Source: Andalucia godoyi (Eukaryota; Discoba; Jakobea; Jakobida; Andaluciidae). From it: a DNA stretch of 64,000 bases. Every line of letters begins with the position of its first letter. The stretch's first letter is position 1. Where the stretch lies: assembly GCA_009859145.1 (NCBI GenBank), contig VRVR01000025.1:199491-263490 (forward strand), in the 5' to 3' direction. The notes beneath the pieces were generated by a model. It had not been told where the DNA came from. It was given only the letters and a program-made list of their open reading frames with translations, and did not search any database. This document shows, piece after piece, positions 47,540-57,084 of the stretch. The translations under genes and the position numbers were made by a program.

Positions 47540-50500
47540 ATGGCGTCGAGCACATCGTCGTTTTTTACAGAGTTTCCGCACGTCCAAACTCACATTCCGA
47601 ACTTGACTTGCGCGCCGGTCGCTGTCGCGGAGCAGTCTGCAGCGCGGCTTCTTGCTATTTTTGAAAAATACCAGGAACAACCGCACTTGCTTGACCCGCA
47701 CTTGGAGTCTATACTGTCAGACCTCTTTTCCGCGCTGCAGTTTGCACGCCATGCCTCCATAGGCGAGATTTCAGCTTCCGACGCACTTGTTTGCCAGGTG
47801 ATTTACCAGATTTCAAAGGTTCGAGGATACAAGGTCGTGCTGCGGTTTGTTCCGCATCGAGTAGCTTTGCTGATTCCGGTTTCGGAAACACTGGTGAAGA
47901 ACGCGCCGGAGACCACGTCATGGCACGTCAGGTTCACGCTTCTTATTTGGCTATCGATGTTGGTTCGTGTGCCGTTTCAGCTCGAGACCGTGCTTGATGA
48001 AAGCAGACTCGCGAACATGCTTGGGGCGGCCGAGCGTGCGCTTCAAGAACCAGGAAAGCCAAGAGAGGCGGCATCGGTCATGCTTGCAAGATGGCTTACA
48101 CGGACTGGTTTGGAGCATTTGCGAGAAACGTTTATGAGAAAATGGTTCGCAGCATTGGCGCATGTACGTGATGATGCAGGCGGCTCTTCCTCCTCCTCTT
48201 CTTCTTCTTCGGATGCAAGCCCGTCTGTTGGGATGGTGCAAATGCAGGGAATTTTACTCACGCTGTGTCATGTTTACGGATTTTCTAGACGAGAAGAGAT
48301 GATTGGCATCACGGAACTGGAAGAGCACATTCATGCCGTCATCGACTTGACGGGGCATTCTTCTGGTGATGTCGATGAGAATGGAAAGAAAAAGAAGAGT
48401 GCGACACCGGAGCAAGGAACGATGGTTCGGAAGCTGTCAGTCAAGCTTTTGCAGCGAATGGGTCTGGTTCTAGTGAAGCCAAAGACTCCCAAATGGAGGT
48501 ATGAGAAGTGGTCGCGTTCATTGTTGGATTCGTTCGCAACGGGACCAACAGAGGCTCCTTCGGAAGGCAGCATCGTGGAACGAGTGGTAACAAGAGAAGG
48601 GGCAGAATCAGTGGATGTTGATGTTGAGGAGGATGGTGATGAATTGGACCTGGAAGGGGGCTCGTTGGAGCTTCTGGAGTCTGTAATTTCATGCTTGCTG
48701 GGAGCCCTGAACGACCGTGATACAGTGGTGCGATGGTCTGCCGCAAAGGGGTTGGCTCGAATTTCCGCTCGTTTGCCCTATTCCATTGCGTCGTCAATTC
48801 TATCCGCGCTTCTTGATACATTCTACACAGATGCAGATGAAACTGACGAGCAAATCCTGTCGTCGATTCAGGAGGTGGCGACGGGTAAATCCATCCATGT
48901 TCACGACCCGCGAATGTTGGTTGACCAGGACGCTTGGCATGGAACTCTGCTGGCAATCGCAGAAATGGCTCGTCGAGGGACGTTGCTTCCCAGTCTTCTT
49001 CCGAAGATAATTCCGCGGCTATGTTTGGCTCTGCACCTGGACATCCCCAGAGGTACGCATTCCGTCGGATCACATGTTCGAGATGCATCATGCTACGTCG
49101 TCTGGTCTATTGCGAGATCCTACGACTCCGCGGCTTTGATTCGCGAGAAGCTCGATTCCATGATTTCAACAGCTCTTATCCCGCGATTGGTTGTTCTTGC
49201 TTGTATGGATCGCGAAGTTAATGTTCGGCGGGCTGCCTCTGCGGCGATCCAGGAAATGGCCGGTCGCCTTGGAAACGAGTTCGTTCCGCAAGGAATCTCT
49301 TTGCTGACGATTGCAGATTATTTCACACTTTCTCATCGATCACATTCCTACTGCAAAGTAGCACCGTGCGTCTCATTGCTCCATTCTCAATATGCCTTGT
49401 CGCTCCTTCACCATCTCGTATTTGTCAAATCCGGGCACTGGGACATGTCTCTTCGCGTCCTTGCGTCTCGTGCACTTTCCTCGCTTATTCGAAAGTCATG
49501 CACCGAGGAAGAACAGACGCAGTCTGCATCGACTTCGCAACTGCTCAATGTGACGACGACGATGATCATTCCACACCTGTTGAAGAATGTCTTGGAAGCG
49601 AAGGACCCTTCTCTTCGGCACGGCTCGTTGCTCGCACTTGGCGAAACGCTTGCGGCACTGCCTGCATCCTCCCGGGTGGCTCCTGACGTCAATCAGAGCC
49701 TTGCATCCCTTGTGGTAAAACTGGATCAATTGCGTGTCTTTCGTGGCCGCGGGGGTGAATGGCTGCGTTCTGCAGTATGTCGTTATGTCCAATGTCTGTC
49801 CGTTTCCTCTGTCTCCATACCTGGCGGCACTGTTCAAATGCCAGCGTCTGTGGGAAACCGCATGGTTCCTGTGCATCTGCGCCAGCGAACACGGGATGTG
49901 ATTGTTGAGTGTTGCAGGCACCCGAACGAAGGCATTTCCGAACAAGCAGTCCGTGCTCTTCGCAATTTGATGCGTGTAACCCTGAGTGAACCAAGCTCAG
50001 GTGCAGAAACTGGATCAAGGGCAGAGGCGGAATCCCCGCTGTATGATGAGGTTTTGGATGTGTGGTTGTCTGCTTTGGAGAAGCAGTCCGAAGACGTTGC
50101 ACTTCGGCGTGGTGCTGCTTTGGCCATTGGATTCGGTCTTCCGCGCCAGTTCTTCTCAGGATCGGACAAACGGAGGCAGTTCTTGAGCCGCATAGTGTTT
50201 GCCTTGCACAAGGCCATTCAAATAGAAGAAGTAGAGGAAAATCGAGACGCGGAATCTCGTAGAAATGCAGCACGTGCCATCGAGGGACTGGTTTGCACGC
50301 TGGGAATCAGTGGGTTTTCGCTGGACGAAGCGTCGCTGTTGTGGGATGCGCTCTTGATGTACGGAAGCAATGATTATGCGGCGGACAAGCGTGGCGACGT
50401 CGGTTCGTGGACGCGAGAGGCCTCGATGCGTGCTCTTTGTTCATTTGCCGCTGCTGCCGCCTCCACGTCACCAGCATTCTGGACGCATGACCGAGCTTGT

Positions 50501-51688
50501 GGATTGATGCGGATGCTTTTGAAACAGTGCGCAGAACGGATTGACCGAACCCGTGAAGTAGCTGGTCGCGCTTTGCAGAACTGTCTCTTCGGTTCGATGA
50601 AGCACGAGTCTGCAGCAGCAGTCGCTGATGATCGTGCGGGAGGTGCGGCTGGTGAAAAGGACGATGCTGGTGCTGATGCTGGTGCTGATGCTGGTGCTGA
50701 TGCTGATGCTGATGCTGAGATGGTGGAAACAAGGGGTGGCGCGGCGGAGGAGGATGTTGGTTCGAAGACAACGGATACGGATGATCTTGATGATGAAGGC
50801 CCGCTTCTATTTGACTCGGACGCGCTGCTTCGAAACCCTGCACCGATTCCCGTAGCTCTTTTGAACTTTCCCAATCAGGACTTGCTGACTGAGTGCATTG
50901 GGCGGCATGTGTTTCCGGCCCAGCGATCCGTCTTGTTCAAAGCAGATTGGTCATCACCAATGTTTGTGTTTCCTGTTCTTGCCGATCTGCTGAAAATCGA
51001 TACGTACCAATCGGCGATGCTTGAAGGCTGGGTATCTGCTATGGGCGGTCTTTCCGAGCACGTCGCAAAGTCCAGTTTGCAAAGCCTGACAGATTTCCTG
51101 ACGAGGAGCTCGACAGACCTCGTGCGCAGCGTATGCCACTCTCTGCTTTCCATTGATGTTCCTCGTCTCCACGTGGCAATCATGAAATCCTGGGACTTTC
51201 TGCTGTCTCATCCGGCAGTTGTGCGCCTGCTTGAATCCGACGAGCAGCTTGCGCTTAATCTCTGCAGCAGTACAAAAGAAATGATCAAGAACTGTACAGA
51301 TCCTGTGAAGTATTTTGCTGCCATCAAGGTGTTCTGTGGTCTTGTGCCACTCGGCAAGACTGTTTGTGAGAAGACGATGCAGCAGGGCTTGTTTTTACTG
51401 GGCAACAAGTACCCAAAGGTTCGGCGTGTTGCAGCAGAGGAGTTTTACTCGTTGTTGATGATGAATGATCACTGTTTTGCCGATGCCCCCAGCCTGGACA
51501 CTGCGTCGGAACTCCTGACAGAAACCTCTTGGGATGCCGGAAGCCAGGAAGAAATTCGAGCTGCCCGCGATCGTGTGTACGAGTCGCTCGGAGTCGCCAA
51601 GCCGGCCATCACCGTCAAAGTTACCGAGTCCAAAAAGAAGGAAAAGCTGGGCGGCTACGGCGACCTCGTTCGCGAAACCGGCTATTGA
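47540..51688 (+). CDS. TBCD: Tubulin-specific chaperone D (tubulin folding cofactor D)
   Basis: The start at 47540 (MASSTSS) is preferred to the in-frame ATG at 47489, which would add 17 codons of the AT-rich leader. The 1382-residue product is a HEAT-repeat solenoid with TBCD signatures: SKVRGYKVVLRFVPHR near 100-115, WHVRFTLLIWLSMLVRVPF near 135-155, DTVVRWSAAKGLARI near 395-410, and GSLLALGETLAAL. Human TBCD is about 1190 residues; extra length lies in low-complexity insertions (about 205-220 Ser, 1030-1085 Asp/Gly/Ala with ADAGADAG repeats). TBCD holds beta-tubulin and, with TBCE and TBCC, builds alpha-beta tubulin dimers. It also works at centrosomes and cilia. Confidence 0.92.
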   Translation: MASSTSSFFTEFPHVQTHIPNLTCAPVAVAEQSAARLLAIFEKYQEQPHLLDPHLESILSDLFSALQFARHASIGEISASDALVCQVIYQISKVRGYKVVLRFVPHRVALLIPVSETLVKNAPETTSWHVRFTLLIWLSMLVRVPFQLETVLDESRLANMLGAAERALQEPGKPREAASVMLARWLTRTGLEHLRETFMRKWFAALAHVRDDAGGSSSSSSSSSDASPSVGMVQMQGILLTLCHVYGFSRREEMIGITELEEHIHAVIDLTGHSSGDVDENGKKKKSATPEQGTMVRKLSVKLLQRMGLVLVKPKTPKWRYEKWSRSLLDSFATGPTEAPSEGSIVERVVTREGAESVDVDVEEDGDELDLEGGSLELLESVISCLLGALNDRDTVVRWSAAKGLARISARLPYSIASSILSALLDTFYTDADETDEQILSSIQEVATGKSIHVHDPRMLVDQDAWHGTLLAIAEMARRGTLLPSLLPKIIPRLCLALHLDIPRGTHSVGSHVRDASCYVVWSIARSYDSAALIREKLDSMISTALIPRLVVLACMDREVNVRRAASAAIQEMAGRLGNEFVPQGISLLTIADYFTLSHRSHSYCKVAPCVSLLHSQYALSLLHHLVFVKSGHWDMSLRVLASRALSSLIRKSCTEEEQTQSASTSQLLNVTTTMIIPHLLKNVLEAKDPSLRHGSLLALGETLAALPASSRVAPDVNQSLASLVVKLDQLRVFRGRGGEWLRSAVCRYVQCLSVSSVSIPGGTVQMPASVGNRMVPVHLRQRTRDVIVECCRHPNEGISEQAVRALRNLMRVTLSEPSSGAETGSRAEAESPLYDEVLDVWLSALEKQSEDVALRRGAALAIGFGLPRQFFSGSDKRRQFLSRIVFALHKAIQIEEVEENRDAESRRNAARAIEGLVCTLGISGFSLDEASLLWDALLMYGSNDYAADKRGDVGSWTREASMRALCSFAAAAASTSPAFWTHDRACGLMRMLLKQCAERIDRTREVAGRALQNCLFGSMKHESAAAVADDRAGGAAGEKDDAGADAGADAGADADADAEMVETRGGAAEEDVGSKTTDTDDLDDEGPLLFDSDALLRNPAPIPVALLNFPNQDLLTECIGRHVFPAQRSVLFKADWSSPMFVFPVLADLLKIDTYQSAMLEGWVSAMGGLSEHVAKSSLQSLTDFLTRSSTDLVRSVCHSLLSIDVPRLHVAIMKSWDFLLSHPAVVRLLESDEQLALNLCSSTKEMIKNCTDPVKYFAAIKVFCGLVPLGKTVCEKTMQQGLFLLGNKYPKVRRVAAEEFYSLLMMNDHCFADAPSLDTASELLTETSWDAGSQEEIRAARDRVYESLGVAKPAITVKVTESKKKEKLGGYGDLVRETGY

Positions 51689-52030
51689 AAGCTCGCCTTT
51701 ATATACCTATATAAAATATTACCAATATTTATCAGGCTGCCGGGTCATGAACCAGCAGCTGTAGATCAAATGGAATGCGCGAAAAACCTGTCGTAGATTT
51801 CTCTCTTTTCGCGTTTTCGCCCCCCAATCTTTTCCCGGCTTTTGTGTTTCTCGCCCCGCTTTTTCTCTAATCGGTCTTTCTTTCAATTGCGTGTCTTCTT
51901 CTGTTCTTCTTATTTTCCTCTACTTCTTCATCTTTTACTTTTAGAAAACCATTGATAATTGCACGTATCCATTTGTCACATCATCGTCGTCAAGAAGAAG
52001 TTTCAGCGAAACAGCGGGAGAAGAAGGACG
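51689..52030. promoter_or_regulatory. TBCD 3' region and PWP1 promoter
   Basis: This is a 342-base gap between same-strand genes. The first 60 bases are AT-rich (tatataaaatattaccaatattt), a likely 3' end and polyadenylation region. Pyrimidine-rich tracts follow, then an A/G-rich leader directly before the ATG at 52031. No RNA gene or ORF of interest. Confidence 0.35.
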
Positions 52031-53815
52031 ATGATTTCTGCACTTTCGTGGATTCCTAGAGGCAGCGCCGCGACTGTACCGTCCCGCGTGAAGATTGATG
52101 CGCGGACATTGGAAGAGGAGATGAAGGGGCTATCGATGACACGGCAGTCGAAGGTGCCTTCGACTGACAATGATAATGACACTGCGGATTCGTATGTTGC
52201 AGTGGACGAGGAAGAAAAGAGGATTATGGACGAGTTTCACATGGATGATTACGACGAGGAAACAGAGGAGACAATTGATAATCCGCTTCCTGCAGGAGTT
52301 TCGGCTCGTGCGACGCTTGCATTTGCAAACGGAGAAGAAGACCCAAACTTGATTCCAAGAGAAAAGGACCCTTTGAATTCACTTCGAAAACTGCGCAAGG
52401 AGCACCAAAAGAAGAACAAGTCCAACATTCATAATAATAACAGCAACAGCAACAGCAAAAGCAAAAGTAACAATAGTAGCAGCAGTAGTAGTAGTCAGAA
52501 TACGAATGATAATGATAACGCGCAGAAGCAGAAGAAGAAGCGCCGATATAATGAGCATCATGACATTCCGGATGATGATGATGATGATGACGACTCCGAT
52601 GACGACTCGGATGACGCCTCATTGACTTCGGAAGAGGATGACATCGATGATTATGTGATCCGGCCGAGTGACATCATGTTTGTTGCTGCGCGGAATGACC
52701 AGGACGAGGTATCTTCTCTGGAGGTATTTGTGTATGAACCGTCGGAGGCCAACATGTATGTCCACCATGATGTGATGATGCCCACGTTTCCTCTTTCTCT
52801 TGCGTGGACAAACTCGGCAATTCAGGGGTCTGAGGGAACCAATCACGTTGCCGTTGGCTCGTTTCTTCCTGGAATCGAAATCTGGAATTTGGATGTGGTG
52901 GATGCTTTTGAACCCGTTGCCATTCTCGGCGGCTCTCATGCCCAGCGAGGAACATTCGGCGAAGATTCCTCGAAGAGTGCAAATGGCAGCACCAACAGCA
53001 GCAAGAGCAAGAGCAAGAACGACAAGAAGAGCAAGAACAAGAAGAACCGACCCGAAGATGAATTTGTGGCCGGTTCGCACACCGATGCGGTTCTTGGGCT
53101 TGCTTGGAATACGTCTCATCGCCAGCTGCTGGCGTCAGGCTCTGCGGACCATACAGTGAAGCTCTGGGATTTGACGTCACTTTCGAACGTTGCGACTTTG
53201 AAGCACCACACTAACAAGGTTCAATCAGTGAACTGGCATCTACAAGAGCCGACCGTCTTGCTGTCTGCCTCGTTTGACAAGACGGCCGTGGTTGCCGATA
53301 TGCGAAACCCCGAAAAGGCCGCTGCTCGAGTGCAGATTGGCTCGGATGCCGAGCAAGCGAGCTTTTCGCCGTGGCAAGGCGGAGAGTCCCACTTTTTCGT
53401 AAGCAATGACAAGGGATCCATTCTTTGCTTTGACGTCCGAAACGAAGCAAAGCCGCTGTTTCGTATCGATGCGCACGACGGCAGGCCGTGCACATGCATG
53501 TCGATGCATCCCTCTGCGCCGGGGCTCATGGTGACGGCCGGTCTCGACGAGATGGTGAAGATCTGGAGCATCGACTCTGCGTCCGGCCCGTCTCTCATGA
53601 CGTCGCGAAATCTCGGTGTCGGGAAAGTCTTTGTTGCTTCTCAGTGTTTCGACGACCCGTTCTTGATTGCTGTTGGTGGTTCCACGGGCTCCATCAACCT
53701 GTGGAACCTGCTCGACACCCGTGTCGTCGCCAACAAGTTCGGCCTCAACACTGTCGACTCTGTCAAGGTCTCCTACAGCGCCATTGACGGCGACGAGGAC
53801 GACGACAGTGCATAG
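52031..53815 (+). CDS. PWP1: PWP1 WD-repeat protein (ribosome biogenesis / H4K20 chromatin factor)
   Basis: I start at 52031 (MISALSWIPRG) because human PWP1 begins with the similar VTCVAWVRCG; the frame opens earlier at 51959. The 594-residue product has an acidic N-terminal region, an Asn/Ser/Lys low-complexity insert (about 130-190, including polyAsp), and then the PWP1 propeller. Family marks are YVHHDVMMPTFPLSLAW, GNLDVVDAFEPVA-like IWNLDVVDAFEPV, HTDAVLGLAWNTSHRQLLA, SADHTVKLWDL and SASFDKTAVVADMR. In animals and yeast PWP1 supports rRNA gene transcription and 60S assembly in the nucleolus. The stop codon at 53813-53815 overlaps the first unit of the tandem repeat that follows. Confidence 0.93.
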   Translation: MISALSWIPRGSAATVPSRVKIDARTLEEEMKGLSMTRQSKVPSTDNDNDTADSYVAVDEEEKRIMDEFHMDDYDEETEETIDNPLPAGVSARATLAFANGEEDPNLIPREKDPLNSLRKLRKEHQKKNKSNIHNNNSNSNSKSKSNNSSSSSSSQNTNDNDNAQKQKKKRRYNEHHDIPDDDDDDDDSDDDSDDASLTSEEDDIDDYVIRPSDIMFVAARNDQDEVSSLEVFVYEPSEANMYVHHDVMMPTFPLSLAWTNSAIQGSEGTNHVAVGSFLPGIEIWNLDVVDAFEPVAILGGSHAQRGTFGEDSSKSANGSTNSSKSKSKNDKKSKNKKNRPEDEFVAGSHTDAVLGLAWNTSHRQLLASGSADHTVKLWDLTSLSNVATLKHHTNKVQSVNWHLQEPTVLLSASFDKTAVVADMRNPEKAAARVQIGSDAEQASFSPWQGGESHFFVSNDKGSILCFDVRNEAKPLFRIDAHDGRPCTCMSMHPSAPGLMVTAGLDEMVKIWSIDSASGPSLMTSRNLGVGKVFVASQCFDDPFLIAVGGSTGSINLWNLLDTRVVANKFGLNTVDSVKVSYSAIDGDEDDDSA

Positions 53816-53886
53816 CCCATAGCCAATAGCCAATAGCCAATAGCCAATAGCCAATAGCCAATAGCCAATAGCCAATAGCCAATAGC
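53816..53886 (+). repeat. AATAGCC (7-base) tandem repeat starting at the PWP1 stop codon
   Basis: At least nine near-perfect copies of a 7-base unit (agccaat) run from 53821 to 53886, with a degenerate first unit covering the stop codon. Every unit contains CCAAT on the + strand, so the array is a row of CCAAT boxes. It lies about 330 bases before the NCS-like gene's ATG. The rest of the gap to 54213 is ordinary, with a T-rich stretch at 54164-54200 next to the ATG. Confidence 0.93.
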
Positions 53887-54213
53887 TCACAGTGCCTCGC
53901 CCCCCCGAAGTCCACAACAAACAACTGGCAACAGGCTGCCACAACGTACTGTAAAAAATCCCTCTTCCGTCCCATTACACCTACAGCGGTTCGTAAAAGC
54001 AGCCCCGGTCCTTTCCCAACCACTCTCGGAAATCGTGCGGTTTTCGATACGGTTTAATTAATGAGTGGATGAATGAAGGAAGTAGCCAAGTGACGAAGTA
54101 AGAAAGTGAGGAAGTGGGAAGGGTACGGTTTCGAGGAGGGGTGCAAAGAACGTGCTGATTCTTATTTTTTTAAATTTTTTTTTTGTACATATATTTTTGT
54201 GTTGCTGATTTGG

Positions 54214-54786
54214 ATGGGAGGCTGCGGATCCAAGAGCATGACTGCGGGCTCGGATCCGGTAGACAGGCTGTTGACTGATCTTGCATGTGAGACGCGGTTT
54301 ACGAAAGCAGAGCTTCACGGGCTTCAGGCTGCGTTTGTGGAGCTTGCGCCAACGCAGCGGATGACGAGCCGCGAGTTTGAGAAGTACCTTGTGTCGGCGG
54401 GGCAAAACGAGTTTTTAGCAAGTGTTGCGTTTCAGGCATTTGATCGGAACTCAGATGGAGAAATTGAATTTTTCGAGTTTGTGCATGCGTTGAGTGCCAT
54501 GACGCGCGGCACTCGTGATGAAAAGCTCGATTTTGCGTTTAATCTGTATGACATTGACGGCGATGGACATGTGTCCAAGGACGAGTTGCTGAAGATCATT
54601 GGCGGGCTGTACCAGTCAGAAGGCGGATTTTCAAAGGACGACAACTTCCTCGAGACCGTCGAGCAGCTCGTCGAGAAGATCTTGCGAGAACAAGATCATG
54701 ATTTTGACGATGCGCTCACAAAGGACGAGTTTCTCGCTGCCATCATGGACGACCCAACCATCGTTCAAATCCTCGGGCTCATGTAG
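54214..54786 (+). CDS. Neuronal-calcium-sensor-like EF-hand protein with N-myristoylation signal
   Basis: The frame extends to 54106, but the start at 54214 gives MGGCGSK, an N-myristoylation site with a nearby Cys4 for possible palmitoylation. This is also the usual 190-residue length of NCS-1/frequenin. A degenerate first EF region is followed by loop 2 (DRNSDGEIEFFE), loop 3 (DIDGDGHVSKDE), and a fourth site (about 165-176, DHDFDDALTKDE). NCS proteins are membrane-tethered calcium switches acting on PI4-kinase, GPCR kinases or channels. A CIB or calcineurin-B-like identity is possible, but the MGxxx start and length favour NCS. The gene converges on the tail-anchored gene with 122 bases between stops. 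Confidence 0.82.
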   Translation: MGGCGSKSMTAGSDPVDRLLTDLACETRFTKAELHGLQAAFVELAPTQRMTSREFEKYLVSAGQNEFLASVAFQAFDRNSDGEIEFFEFVHALSAMTRGTRDEKLDFAFNLYDIDGDGHVSKDELLKIIGGLYQSEGGFSKDDNFLETVEQLVEKILREQDHDFDDALTKDEFLAAIMDDPTIVQILGLM

Positions 54787-54908
54787 CCACCACCGGCTTC
54801 ACGACATGCTCCAGTTGTATAGTTACCAAACACAAGAAAACTCGCCCCATTTTCGCCACACCTCATAAAGCCTCTAGAATTCATTTATTGTAGCGACAAT
54901 ATGTTCAT

Positions 54909-56129
54909 TCAAGCACGTCGACGCAAGGTTGAATACAGCAGCAGCAGCGCGATTCCAACTAGTCCACCGGCGGCAGCCATCACCATTCCGCTTGTCGTCG
55001 CCGCAGCACTCGCCGACTGCGACCCCGACTCCTTTTGTACTTCCATTGCTTGCTGCTGTTCACGTTCCGGTTGCCCCTGCCCAGATTGCTGTGTGGATTC
55101 TGAGACGCTCTGACTTTCTGCATGCGTGTCGGACACGGACACGGACACGGGCACAGGTTCGGCCACAAAGGCAGGTTCGGGTGTGGACACGGCCTTCGCG
55201 ACAACCGCTGCATAGGACAGAGGATGTGACTCTGCAGAGTGGCTGACAAGAACCGCGGACGACGACGACGCCAGCGAGTCTGCATCCGACTGCTCGACCA
55301 GCTCAAAGTCTCGATCATCCACATTCCTATTCTCCGCCTCCCCCTCTGCTTCTCCTGCAGCCTGGCGCTGCTGTACTTGCAAAGGCCGCAGCAACTGCCG
55401 CTCACACCCATCATCATCGCCCACCACATCGTCGTCCACCACATCATCCCCTAGCATTGCAGCTGCATGCGACGACGAAGACAGCGAAGAAGACGAAGGC
55501 GGAGTATTGTCCACAGACGTTGTTGATTCCGCAGACTCAGTCTCATCAATCCCCACCACCACCACTGCTGATGCTGATGCTGCTTCCTCCTGGTCCTCCT
55601 TGTTGTTGTTTGGAGCGTCCTTGGGTGGTCTGCGACGGCTGGTTCGGCTCCTGGACGGCTTCTTGGACGCAACCGGATCTGCGGCTGCATCGGTCCGCGC
55701 ATCACCATCTCTGGTAGAGTTGACGGTGTGGGCAGCGAACTCGCTCTTCTGTGGCGGTAGTCCATCATCGCCCGATGTGGGCGACGCCGGCTTAGAATGG
55801 TGCTTGCGGCGGTTGCGACGAGGTCTCTTTTCGCTGCCAGGATTGATGCTGGACGCAAGTTGGTTTTCCTGAGACTGCGACATGTGTGATGTGTCATCGT
55901 CCTTCTTCACAACGTACACATAGCCGCCCTTGAGCTGGCTCGACGACGATCCAGACGCTGCGTCCGACGACGACACCGAATTCGAGGACCCATGTAATTT
56001 AGGGTTAGTGTTAGGGTTAGGATGGTTAGGGTTCTTTCTCCGACGGGAATGACGCCCCTTGGATTGCGACGCCTCTGAAGACGCCAAATCCACAGTACTC
56101 GAGTCCTGCATTGGTCCGGCCCGCTCCAA
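54909..56129 (-). CDS. Tail-anchored membrane protein with long disordered region, unrecognised
   Basis: This is a 406-residue protein. The first 380 residues are charged, Ser/Gln/Asn-rich and lack a recognised domain. A basic KRPRRNRRKHHSKP patch and an aromatic GGYVYVVKKD segment are visible. The only hydrophobic stretch is at the C-terminus, GMVMAAAGGLVGIALLLLYS, followed by TLRRRA. That makes it a single-pass tail-anchored protein with a positively charged tail, suited to mitochondrial outer membrane or ER. About residues 35-45 (PNHPNPNTNPK) are coded by telomere-like CCCTAA motifs. An alternative start is the ATG seven codons in. Coding status is likely but not proven. Confidence 0.55.
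   Translation of the reverse strand: MERAGPMQDSSTVDLASSEASQSKGRHSRRRKNPNHPNPNTNPKLHGSSNSVSSSDAASGSSSSQLKGGYVYVVKKDDDTSHMSQSQENQLASSINPGSEKRPRRNRRKHHSKPASPTSGDDGLPPQKSEFAAHTVNSTRDGDARTDAAADPVASKKPSRSRTSRRRPPKDAPNNNKEDQEEAASASAVVVVGIDETESAESTTSVDNTPPSSSSLSSSSHAAAMLGDDVVDDDVVGDDDGCERQLLRPLQVQQRQAAGEAEGEAENRNVDDRDFELVEQSDADSLASSSSAVLVSHSAESHPLSYAAVVAKAVSTPEPAFVAEPVPVSVSVSDTHAESQSVSESTQQSGQGQPEREQQQAMEVQKESGSQSASAAATTSGMVMAAAGGLVGIALLLLYSTLRRRA
55999..56033 (+). repeat. TTAGGG-type motif cluster inside the tail-anchored gene
   Basis: Four TTAGGG/GTTAGG-type motifs, with one-base variations, lie in 35 bases. On the gene's sense strand they read CCCTAA and encode Asn/Pro-rich residues. They fall in the N-terminal coding part of the tail-anchored gene. 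Confidence 0.7.
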
Positions 56130-56285
56130 TCAACGAAATATACACCACGCAAAACTGCTGCACAGAAGGCAATAACCGAAATCAAAATAAAACCAAACAA
56201 TGCAAAGAAGACGGTAACGAAACAAAGTCAACAGGCTTGTGTTGGACAGAATACAAAAAAAAAAGGTAGGGTTCGAGCGTGGGGC

Positions 56286-56300
56286 AAAAAAGAAAAAAAA
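56286..56300 (-). terminator. Pol III T-run terminator of tRNA-Leu
   Basis: On the minus strand, runs of eight T and then six T lie 9-23 bases beyond the tRNA 3' end, a standard RNA polymerase III termination signal. Confidence 0.75.
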
Positions 56301-56308
56301 GAATTCAC

Positions 56309-56390
56309 TGACGCCTGAGGGACTCGAACCCTCGCCTCCGAAGAGAGCAGATCCTTAGTCTACCGCCATAACCAACTCGGCCAAAGCGCC
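56309..56390 (-). tRNA. tRNA-Leu: tRNA-Leu (anticodon AAG)
   Basis: This is an 82-base cloverleaf. The acceptor 5' strand GGCGCTT pairs with AGGCGTC (two G-U pairs), with discriminator A and no encoded CCA. The D arm begins GGCCGAG, the class-II tRNA style. The anticodon stem GTAGA/TCTGC encloses loop CTAAGGA with anticodon AAG. The long variable arm has a stem of TCTC/GAGG type, and the T arm is GAGGG TTCGAGT CCCTC. A long variable arm plus anticodon AAG means leucine, decoding CUU (and CUC by inosine). No intron is seen. The internal A box (D arm) and B box (GGTTCGAGTCC) are present for Pol III. Confidence 0.95.
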
Positions 56391-56526
56391 CGATATGATG
56401 TGCATTCCTCGGGCCTGTCTTCTTGAAGCATCATTTGCATTGTTTCCACTGGTTTGGTGTTTTCTTACAGCGGGTGTCCAGCAGCGGAATTGCTGCTACT
56501 TTTTAAATATTAAAAAATTAGTTTTA

Positions 56527-57052
56527 TTACCGGAAATGTGCGTTGCGTGCAGCAACCGGCGTTCGCGATCCAAACGAAGATGGAGAAACCGTAAACGAAA
56601 CGCCCTCTCCCCTATCCTCTTCTTCTTCATCATCACCAAAGTCCTTTGTTTCGCCATTGTGTTGTCCTTCGTCTGTCAAGAATGTGTCTTCAATCTCTCC
56701 CCTATCCTCATCCTCGTCCACGTTCTCGTCCTCGTCTTCGCTCTTCTGCTCTTGATTGTGGTGGTGAGAATAAGGGTGGCTTGACTGGCTGCTTGCACGA
56801 GTTGCTGCTGAACACGCCGTTCGTTTCAACTCGGCGGCAAACATCTCGACGTCGGCTGTTGCGTCTAGTTTGGAAGCGGAATGAGATCGCATAATGTGCA
56901 TCTGGTCTGCAAACCGCCGAAACTCTCCCGTCGACTCTCGTGCCCGTGCCAGAATCTCCTCAGACCGCCGCTTTACTTCTGCAAGACTTGACTCGAATCG
57001 ATGCATCGAAAACAGCGCGTCGTCCTCATCACTCCTAATCTTCCTCTGCTGT

Positions 57053-57084
<32 letters not shown>

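Noticed and set aside
53240-53944. Minus-strand ORF of 234 codons with a repeated YWLLAIG-type hydrophobic motif
   Set aside because: The motif is the 7-base repeat read in the reverse strand; the frame is antisense to PWP1.
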